A stretch of 64,000 nt of DNA from Balamuthia mandrillaris (taxonomy: Eukaryota; Discosea; Longamoebia; Balamuthiidae): positions 1 through 64,000 of the forward strand of contig JAVKOQ010000088.1 in NCBI GenBank assembly GCA_031835245.1, read 5' to 3'. The notes below the pieces were generated by a model that saw only the letters and a list, made by a program, of their open reading frames with translations, had not been told where the DNA came from and made no database searches. Of this stretch, positions 57,120-64,000 are shown in pieces. The position numbers were made by a program, and so were the translations under genes. Position 1 is the first letter of the stretch; each line of letters opens with the position of its first letter.

Positions 57120-59274
57120 TCACTCTTCGGGATGAAGGAAAGAAGTAGAAGGCGGAGGAGAAGGAGGAATCAGCGGATGAAACGAAACATCAAAAACAGA
57201 AGAAGCGGCCGATGACATTGTTGAAGAATAGTTGTTTGCAAGATACAGCAAATCTTCGACCGAAGCAGAAGTAGGAATAGAAGCGGATGGTGTTGCGGTT
57301 TGTTGCACTTGTTCTTGTTCTTCCATCATGGTCATTAACGGTGACGAAGAATAGGAAGATGGATCTGATGAAGAAGATGAAGAGAAAAGAGGCGAAGAAG
57401 AAGATGATGATGAAGGAGAAGAATACATTTGAACAGGAGGAGGAGCAAAGTAAGAAGAGGATAATGATGGTTGTTGTGGTTCGTCTACGGCAGAAAATAT
57501 GGGAGACCCAGAGGGCGGAGGATGAACAGGACGTAACGTTTTCTCTTCCACAGTTAAAATGGTCCATTGAGGAGCTCCACCCTCGTCTAGAAAACGTTGA
57601 ACAAGAATGTTCATCGCGAGCACCATGTGTTGCTGTGCAGAAGCAGAAGAAGAGGGATGCGGAGAGATCGAGATGGAGAACTTGAGCTCGTGTGAGTCCG
57701 GCTTCTTCGTAAAGTCCACTTTTTCGATGTGCAGCTTGGCGTCTGCGTTGTTGGAGCGAGTCAACAGTTTACGAATGAATGAAGCTGGTGTATCTATTAA
57801 ATCCTCCTGTTGTTGTTTGTGTTAGTTTTAAACAATAAGTCAGGAACAAAACAAAAAGAAGAAGAAACAAACCGGATGTTTTCCAAAGATAGAACAAAAC
57901 GCTCTGTTCAAGGAGACGATGGCATTGTCTGTCTGCGAGAACTCCGCCTTCACGATCGCAAATGGCTTTTGCCGAATGCGTTGCTGCACGACTAGGACCC
58001 AACCCGGCAACGTGTGACGATTTGAGGTAAAAATAGCCGAAGCAGAAGACAAAGAGGAAGAAGAGGAGGAAGAAGAAGAAGTGGAAGAAGAGGAATCGGT
58101 TAAGGTTGGCAAATAAGGCGGAAACGCTGATTGTTGATGCGGTTGAGGAGGAGAGAAAGGAAACGGAAGAGGAATGTCGCATGAGTAGGAAGGAAAGTTG
58201 TTGTTGTTGTGGATGTTGAAAGAAGAGGAGTAAAGCAAAGAGAGAGGAGAAGGAGGAGGGGAAGTAGAGCAGCAAACATCCACCGTTACCGAAGAGGAAG
58301 AAGAAGAAGCAGGATAGTTTATGATAGAGGAAGAATGAGGAGAAGAGGTTTCGGCGTTGAGAGAAGAAGGCGAATAAGAAGAATAAGAAGAGGAGTGGGG
58401 CGAGTATTTTGCCGTCGGAGGGGATATCGTCTGTCTGAGCGCGTCGATGTCGGTTTGCGTTTTCAAGAGAAGTCCGCGCAGTCCGTCCATGTCGTTGCGG
58501 ATCTCCTCCATGTGGGTCTTCATCATCGCACGAATGGCGGCCAACAGATGGTGTTCCTCTTCGTCTTCTTCCTCTTCTTCTCCCTCAAAACTAGCAGCTC
58601 TTTTGTTCCTCTTGTTGAACCTCCCTCCCCTCTCATTGTTGGTGGTGCCGTGACAGTTGCCACAACAACAATAAGGACCGAACGGAGGAGGAGCAGAAGA
58701 GCTGGCAGCGGAAGAAAAGCTTTGTTCTGGCGGTGGTTGTTGTTCTTCATAGTCTGCTTCGCGCTCTTTTCCTTGTAGCCTCTCTTCCTTTCCCCTTTTT
58801 GGTTGTGCTCTTCTCCCCTCATAAGAAGAAGAAGAAGAAGAGGGAGAAGGAGTAAAAGGAGGGTAATGATGAAACGATGGTTGTGGCTGTGGTTGTGGAG
58901 GTGGAGGTGGCTGCGGAGTGAAGTTTTTGTTGTGCACAGCAAGGTTTTTGTTTGTTGTGGGGAAAGTGGGCTGCGACGGAGTTGCCGGGGAGAAGGAGAA
59001 CGAAGGGGTGGAGGTGACGTTGGTGAGAGGGTCGATGGAGATGTGACTGCCGTCCATGGAAAAGGAGACCGGTTTGCGGCCACGTTTGCGCACGGCGGCG
59101 TCGCGACAGGTGTGAGCCCTCCCGGTGCTCACGCATCGCTTGCACGGTCGTCCTGTAACGCGTTACATACAAATATTTAATACGATCAAAACAAGAGAAA
59201 GAAAAATAAAGAGGAAGGGACAAACCAGAGTCGCACGCGGTGTGCGATTCTCTGCAGTTGGAACAGGAAACCAT
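57120..59274 (-). CDS. Zn2Cys6 transcription factor with PAS-like domain
   Basis: Three exons (59226-59274, 57873-59152, 57120-57806) give 671 residues. The N-terminus holds a binuclear zinc cluster, CX2CX6CX5CX2CX8C (C4, C7, C14, C20, C23, C32), split by the first intron between Cys3 and Cys4. This DNA-binding domain is best known in fungi and is also found in some amoebozoans. A basic RKRGRKP follows. The middle is Ser/Pro/Gln-rich. Between about 405 and 520 lies a PAS-like region (KPFAIVKAEFSQTDNAIVSL, AFCSIFGKHPEDLIDTPASF, then KFSISISPHP) as in fungal AcuK/Ert1-type regulators with a C-terminal PAS domain. Sensing of a metabolite is inferred by analogy. The tail is Ser/Pro-rich and ends LHPEE. 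Confidence 0.88.
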
Positions 59275-59592
59275 GGTCCGGTAGGGGGATGGTCGGTTGG
59301 CTTTGGTGTTTCTCTCTCGCTCTTGTGTGGTGGTCTCCCAAGTTTATTTATGATAAACAATAAAAAAAAAAAAGAATAGACAGGATTGAAATTTTTTTTG
59401 TACGTTTGTTTTTTTTAGCCGATCTACCAATGGAAATCAATAGTTGCTTTGTAATCTACCAACCAAAATCAATGGTTCCTTAATGAAATTAACTATTAAA
59501 GAGCTAATCAACCGAAATATTTTTCGCTTTTTAGAAATTTATATCTTTATTTGGATGTTTTATCCAGCAACGAGATTTTTTTTGTTGTTTAT
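59275..59592. other. intergenic region
   Basis: 318 bp between the Zn2Cys6 gene start and the stop of the next minus-strand gene. A/T-rich, including the Zn2Cys6 promoter. No gene seen. Confidence 0.4.
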
Positions 59593-62110
59593 TTACTTCC
59601 TCCTCGGAGAATCTGGAGAGGAATAGGAGCGAGCTTCTGTTCTGGCCTTTGCGGAACTCCTTGGGGAGGGGCTTATCGCCTTTCTTCTTCTTTGTCGCGT
59701 CGTCGCGGTTCTTCGTGCCGCTCTTCTCTCCGGAGTTGTTGGCGATTGAAACATCGCTTCGTTCTCTTCTTCTTCTTCTTCTTCGTGCTCTTGTTGTTGT
59801 TGTTCCTGAAGAAGAGCTCTTTGTCGCCGTGCCTCCTCCTCTCGGCGAAGCATCTCTTCCGTCTTCAATTGTCGAAAGACCACCTCGTGCCACGTTTCCT
59901 CGCTGCCCTTCTCTCTCGCGCGAAAAGCTCTAACAAGAGAAGGCAGGCGGTAGAGCGTTACCACCAATAGCACTATAACGATAACGCATAACACGTCCAA
60001 TAGTCCTTTTGCTGCTGTTTCTTTGATTGCTTCTGATCTATTGGTTTTGGTGTTGTTGGTGAAAGAAAACCGGAAGAAGAAAAGACCAGGAAGAAGAGAG
60101 AAGACAAGAGACAGAAGAAAGAAGCTAGCATGTAACAAGATACAAACCTTTGAGAATTAAAAACGGAGGAACGAAGGCTGCGAAGCAAAGATGGTGCCCT
60201 CCAAAAGAATAACAGCATTACGACAATGCTCAAAAAGTCCAGCCATCCTTTTATTGCTGCTGCTTCTAATTCTCTTCCCCTTCGTTTGTTTGTTTGTTTG
60301 TTTGTTTGTTTGGTAAGTAAAAGAAAGAATGAATGAATGAACAAGAAGAAAGGAGTTACTTTTGGTCGTCGTTTTCAGCAGCGCGCAATAAACGGAAGGT
60401 GGTTGGTGCCCTCCAAAAGGTTAATACGAGCATAAGGGCCATCATTAAGTCCAGCCATCCTTTTGCCGCTGCTCTTATCACGGCTTCTCTCCTTTATTGT
60501 TATTTTTCGGTTGTTTGTATTTGAGAAGAAGAAGAAGAAGAACAAGAAGAAGAAGAAGAAGAAGAACAAGAACAAGAACAAGAACAAGAACAAGAACAAG
60601 AACAAGAACAAGAACAAGAACAAGAACAAGAACAAGAAGAAGAACAAGAACAAGAACAAGAACAAGAACAAGAACAAGAACAAGAACAAGAACAAGAACA
60701 AGAACAAGAACAAGAACAAGAACAAGAACAAGAACAAGAACAAGAACAAGAACAAGAACAAGAACAAGAACAAGAACTAGAACTAGAACTAGAACAAAAG
60801 CAACAAAAAATAAGTACCTAAAACAATCATTTACACCAGAGTGAATGTTTTTCATCATAGCAGGCGCCCTCCAAAACGAAAATACCACCACGAACAAGAA
60901 CAACGGCAAGTGGAGCCAATCCAAAAAGAGCCGTTCGCTCTGCTCACAAACGATGAGATGCCAAGGTTCTGCAGTGTAAGACACAGATGTATAGGGCCAT
61001 GACATATGTTGCTTGTTCCATAAATACCAGAAGAGACCCGGAAGTCTCCACCAACCGAGCAGAAAGTGGAGGAGGATGAAGAAGAAGCACTCGAGGTCGA
61101 GGAGGACGAAGTGCCATTGGCGTAGGAGGACGCCGTTCTTGGTACTGCGCATTCTAGATTCTTTTTCTTTGCGGTCGTAGAAGCTGTATTGCGTGTGGGC
61201 GGAAGAATAGTGAGATAAACAATGAATGAGAAAGCAAAAGAATACAGAAGAAAGAAGAGAAACAAGCAAAAATAGCAGAAGAAGGAAGAAGTACTCTTGT
61301 CGTGCACCTGCTCTCTCAACTTCTTTGAGAGAGCTCTTAGGTATTTCAACCTTAAATAGCGGCCGTTTCACCGTGGCTCCTTCTCCTTCCCTTGCTTTGG
61401 GAGAAGAGGTAACAACGTAGTTCTCCTCTTTTTCTTTTGCACGGAAGCGACGATCCACTGCTCTCAACCGAAGAAGCAACTGAACCCATCGCCACGGAAA
61501 GACCAACAACAGCGTAGCAAAGACCAGCCACAAAACGTCCTGCAAAAAGAAGTACAACAACAAAAGAGGCTAGCGAACACAATAACAGAATAAGAAAACA
61601 GAAATGAAGAAAGCTGCACGCGAGGAAAGAAACACGAGAAAGAAAGAAGCAAGAAAGAAAGTCAAAAAGAGAGAAACGAGAAGAAAAGAAAGAAGAAACA
61701 ACAAGAAACAGCGGAAGGTAAGACAAAGATACCTTCCATCTCCAATTTGGGTTGTTATCCTGCAAAGAGTATTTGAGCTCGCGATAGAGGCCCGGCAAGC
61801 AAACCAACGTCAACGCCGCCAACAGGATGCCCGGCAGAGCCAACACGTCGCACAGCAGCCAGCCCGTCTCGCGTAGGATGGCCCCTCTCCTCTCCACGTC
61901 CGTCTTGCTGCTCCGCAGCCGCGGCAGGAGGAAGGGCAGGCGCCAGGCGGTGACCGCCAACAGCAGGAGGAGCGGCAGGCAGGGCAGATCGAGGAGAAGC
62001 TGTTTGAAGAGGCCGATGACCACCTCGTGCCATCCTGTGGTGTAGGCAGCGTCGGACGCCGAGGCACCGGCCGGAGCAGAGTAGGGGTAACGGCTTGCCT
62101 TCCCTTTCAT
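59593..62110 (-). CDS. multi-pass membrane protein of repeated WR(L/A)P hydrophobic units
   Basis: Six exons (61733-62110, 61295-61539, 60818-61183, 60360-60488, 60148-60279, 59593-60037) give 564 residues. Eight hydrophobic segments share a pattern: an Asp, about 12-16 hydrophobic residues, then W/Y-R-(L/A)-P and a Leu-rich amphipathic helix. Best copies: GWLDLMMALMLVLTFWRAP (340-358), GWLDFLSIVVMLLFFWRAP (384-402), GLLDVLCVIVIVLLVVTLYR (428-447), and WRLP at 56-59, WWRLPG at 252-257, FWRAP at 311-315. Copies 2 and 3 are degenerate. The last three Asp residues are spaced exactly 44 apart and each unit sits in its own exon. The C-terminus is a Glu/Gln-rich coil and basic tail. I do not recognise the family; a membrane scaffold or channel-like protein is possible. 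Confidence 0.8.
60521..60795. repeat. (CAAGAA)n hexanucleotide array in an intron
   Basis: About 260 bp of AAGAAC units with regular GAA interruptions, in the intron 60489-60817 of the minus-strand membrane protein gene. The transcript reads TTCTTG, the same unit as in APRT intron 4. Confidence 0.95.
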
Positions 62111-62223
62111 GTCGTTTGGTTTTTTGTTTTTTTTGTTTGCGTTACGTCGAAATTCTTCCTATAAAAAATTCATGTGTGTTACCGGTTTATTCTTGGGTAA
62201 AATTTCCATCTATCCTCGACTAA

Positions 62224-62295
62224 AGGCGCGTGGCCAAATGGAAAGGCGTCTGCCTACGGAGCAGAAGATTGTGGGTTCGATCCCCACCGTGCCTG
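62224..62295 (+). tRNA. tRNA-Arg (ACG)
   Basis: A 72-nt cloverleaf. Acceptor AGGCGCG pairs with CGTGCCT (one G-T); D stem GCC/GGC; anticodon stem TCTGC/GCAGA with loop CTACGGA, anticodon ACG; T arm GTGGG-TTCGATC-CCCAC; discriminator G. A T-run ends transcription just after (62300 on). No intron. The ACG anticodon would be edited to ICG to read CGU, CGC and CGA. Confidence 0.96.
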
Positions 62296-62297
62296 AT

Positions 62298-62312
62298 TTC
62301 TTTTTTTTTTTT
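62298..62312 (+). terminator. Pol III T-run terminator of the tRNA
   Basis: Run of T residues starting three to five bases after the tRNA 3' end, the standard RNA polymerase III stop. Confidence 0.85.
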
Positions 62313-62393
62313 GGTTGAGCACAACAGTACGTTATTTGAGGGTTACATCTCAATAATGGTTTCGCTGGAGGGGTAGACTCATCTGATTGGACA

Positions 62394-62694
62394 CTACAAA
62401 GCCTGTTTGCGAGGTGCAGAGGGCGGAATAGTTTCCAACGAATAAGGCATGCAAGGAAGGTTTGCGGATACACGAACAAGGGCATCCGTTCGGATGATGT
62501 TGCTTAACAGCTCATGCTGCGCAGGCGTAATCTCTTGAGGGGTTGTTGCGTTACTATTTTCATTCACACCGAACAACGAAACAATCTGCTGAAAATAAGG
62601 AAGACTTTTCGTTGGTCTTCTTCTTGTGGGCGTTTCTTCTTCTTGACGTTCGGTTTGTTCTTTCCTTCCAACTTACTTTTGGAACGACATACAT
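62394..62694 (-). CDS. small conserved-looking protein, unknown
   Basis: Two exons (62677-62694 and 62394-62588) give 70 residues. Exon 1 is only 18 nt and encodes MYVVPK, with a perfect gtaagt donor; exon 2 starts QIVSLFGVNENSN and includes an ordered part, EITPAQHELLSNIIRTDALV, and ends PSAPRKQAL. No signal or membrane segment. The non-repetitive composition and consensus splice sites support a real gene. It starts 43 bp from the divergent gene at 62738. Confidence 0.55.
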
Positions 62695-62737
62695 ATATAA
62701 TATACAAGCGCTTTCAAAAGAATTTAAGCAATTAAAC

Positions 62738-62932
62738 ATGTCCGACCAGAAGAAAGAACCTAAAACTCCTCCCCCGCCGGCCGCCAGTCACCCCATGCCT
62801 GCTTGTGGACTTTGTCCTCCTCCTCGTACCAATCCTACTCTACCTCTGCCTGCACAGCCAACGCGTCCTCCTCCACGCCCTGCTTGTGGCATTCAAATAT
62901 GTGCCCCACCCAAAAAAAACAACAGCAAATGA
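62738..62932 (+). CDS. small proline-rich protein
   Basis: Single exon of 64 residues, MSDQKKEPKTPPPP..., with two CG-containing Cys pairs (ACGLCPPP and ACGIQICAPP) in a Pro-rich background. No family recognised. The frame one base over (to 63056) is open and hydrophobic but lacks an ATG, so I chose this frame; confidence is limited. Confidence 0.4.
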   Translation: MSDQKKEPKTPPPPAASHPMPACGLCPPPRTNPTLPLPAQPTRPPPRPACGIQICAPPKKNNSK

Positions 62933-63065
62933 TTCTTCGTTTTCTTCATCTTCTTTGTCTTCTTCTGGGAGGATAACCACCAGCCCAACAGAATTGATCA
63001 GCTCTCTGTTCTTGCTAATGTTGTTATGTCTGTTGTTCAAAAAATATAGAGGATAAAAAAAGGCA

Positions 63066-64000
63066 TTAAAGTTGATAAAATATAGAAAACGGTTCTGGCG
63101 AGTTTGGAATAGGCGTGGTGCAGGAGGCACAGCTGCCCGCTGGTGGTGTTGCTCCCCCTGCCTCCTGCCCACCAACCATAAACGAAGCAGAGGACGAAGA
63201 AACAGAAGAGATCGAAGCTGAGGCAGACCTGAGCTGTTTGTTGATGATGTCCTCTATGGAGGAAGAGGTGATGCTCGTGTGTTGTTGTGAAAAGAAAAGA
63301 CGTTGAGGATTTTGATGGTTGAAGCCGGAGGAAGAAGGTGACGAAGAAGAAGAGGGAGGAGGAGATGATGAAGAAGGTGAAGAGGAAGAAGGATCTCTCG
63401 TTCCTCTGGAATGAGAAGATGGTAGCGACTGATTGTGGTTGGTGTCATTGTTGGTGGAGGAAGAAGTCATATCAGTTTCCAATGCCCCCTCTTTGCATGC
63501 ATGTTGTTGTGGAGCGGCTGAAGCTAAAGTTGAAGTGGAAGAAGATGTAGAAGCAGAGGAAGAGCAAGAGGAAGACGAGGAAGAGGTAGCAGCAGACATG
63601 GAAGAAAGTTGTGAGGGAAAGACAAATGAAGGAGAGGTTGGGCAAGAGCTTGTGGAGGAAGAAGTAGGAGAGGAGGAAAAAGAGGTCGATTGTTGCTGCA
63701 GATTGAGGGGAGAGGTTGAGATGGGGGAAGTGGACGAGGACGATACGACGTTTGGATTTGAAACGTTATTGCCCACTAAATCAGTTTGGGAGCTGTAATC
63801 ATCAGATTGAAGAATGCTTTCCAAATGACCATGATGATGTTGACGTTGGTGTCGTTGATCTTGGGATGATGAAGATGATGATTCTCCATCCCCTTCCCCA
63901 TCTTCCCCGTCTCCGTCTCTTTCCCCTTCTTGCTGGCGTTGTGGTTGCCAAGAAATGCTTGGAAGAGAATTGGAGCTGTTGCAGGACTTGGGTCGAATGA
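63066..64000 (-). CDS. Ser-rich disordered protein, 5' end beyond the window
   Basis: Open minus-strand frame that runs off the right edge and stops at 63066. About 310 residues are visible: Gln/Glu/Asp-rich at the start, then long Ser/Pro runs, His/Asn patches and short ordered pieces such as TSSSIEDIINKQLRSASASI near the C-terminus, which ends NSPEPFSIFYQL. No ATG is required inside the window because the frame stays open to 64000. Composition resembles regulatory or signalling proteins of amoebae; no domain recognised. Confidence 0.6.
   Translation of the reverse strand, partial: IRPKSCNSSNSLPSISWQPQRQQEGERDGDGEDGEGDGESSSSSSQDQRHQRQHHHGHLESILQSDDYSSQTDLVGNNVSNPNVVSSSSTSPISTSPLNLQQQSTSFSSSPTSSSTSSCPTSPSFVFPSQLSSMSAATSSSSSSCSSSASTSSSTSTLASAAPQQHACKEGALETDMTSSSTNNDTNHNQSLPSSHSRGTRDPSSSSPSSSSPPPSSSSSPSSSGFNHQNPQRLFFSQQHTSITSSSIEDIINKQLRSASASISSVSSSSASFMVGGQEAGGATPPAGSCASCTTPIPNSPEPFSIFYQL

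Noticed and set aside
60375-60844. Long Lys-Asn and Leu-Phe repeat frames
   Set aside because: Same effect from the CAAGAA array inside an intron of the membrane protein gene.
1-64000. Transposons, LTR elements, virus-like genes or CRISPR arrays
   Set aside because: No reverse transcriptase, integrase, transposase, capsid or spacer-repeat pattern was recognised; all repeats are simple microsatellites.

Overview
This is a nuclear eukaryotic window packed with genes. It carries about 26 protein-coding genes on both strands, nearly all split by short GT-AG introns (about 45-425 bp), plus one tRNA gene. I rebuilt exon chains by hand from splice motifs and reading phase. For almost every multi-exon gene the exon lengths sum to a whole number of codons, so most models are firm; exceptions are flagged. 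Short introns, pyrimidine-rich introns full of CT/CTT/TTCTTG microsatellites, poly-Q/S/E disordered regions and the gene mix (GH92 mannosidase, Zn2Cys6 factor, DENN, DEP-DUF547, F-box/kelch, secreted Cys-rich proteins) fit a free-living protist, most likely an amoebozoan of the Acanthamoeba/Balamuthia kind. That placement is inference. I saw no virus-like element, transposon or CRISPR array.

Layout. 0.5-2.0 kb: mitochondrial PPR protein (+). 2.1-6.1: a 14-exon gene (-) for four cysteine dioxygenase domains in one chain, the most unusual gene here. 6.7-7.1: small disordered protein (+). 7.2-11.3: mitochondrial Lon protease (-). 11.7-13.2: coiled-coil protein (-). 13.4-16.7: DENN protein with a very large insert (-). 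16.7-18.3: gene-poor. 18.3-19.5: secreted protein (+). 19.9-22.8: GH92 alpha-mannosidase (+). 22.9-24.3: 2OG-Fe(II) oxygenase with an apparent frame break (-). 24.5-25.9: SPRTN protease (+). 26.1-27.4: penta-EF-hand protein (+). 27.6-28.6: Mago nashi (-). 28.9-30.4: APRT (+). 30.5-33.8: two-domain AAA ATPase (-). 34.3-35.8: CaMK-like kinase (+). 36.3-37.7: JmjC protein (+). 37.9-43.3: RAD5-type SNF2/RING helicase (+). 43.3-47.4: DEP-DUF547 protein (-). 47.4-48.7: gene-poor, with a GC-rich hairpin island. 48.7-49.4: hypothetical (+). 49.5-51.0: ER thioredoxin-fold protein (+). 51.1-51.6: small membrane protein (-). 52.2-52.9: secreted Cys-repeat protein (+). 53.0-55.7: F-box/kelch (-). 56.0-57.0: leucine-zipper/zinc-finger protein (+). 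57.1-59.3: Zn2Cys6/PAS-like regulator (-). 59.6-62.1: multi-pass membrane protein built from a repeated hydrophobic WR(L/A)P unit (-). 62.2: tRNA-Arg(ACG). 62.4-62.9: two tiny divergent genes. 63.1-end: partial Ser-rich protein (-).

Functional themes, though these genes do not form an operon-like system: mitochondrial expression and proteostasis (PPR, Lon), sulfur amino acid oxidation (tetra-CDO), DNA damage tolerance (SPRTN, RAD5-like), mRNA quality control (Mago), calcium signalling (PEF protein, CaMK-like kinase), purine salvage (APRT) and glycan breakdown (GH92). Genes are often head-to-head or tail-to-tail with less than 300 bp between them, and several convergent pairs are under 70 bp apart.
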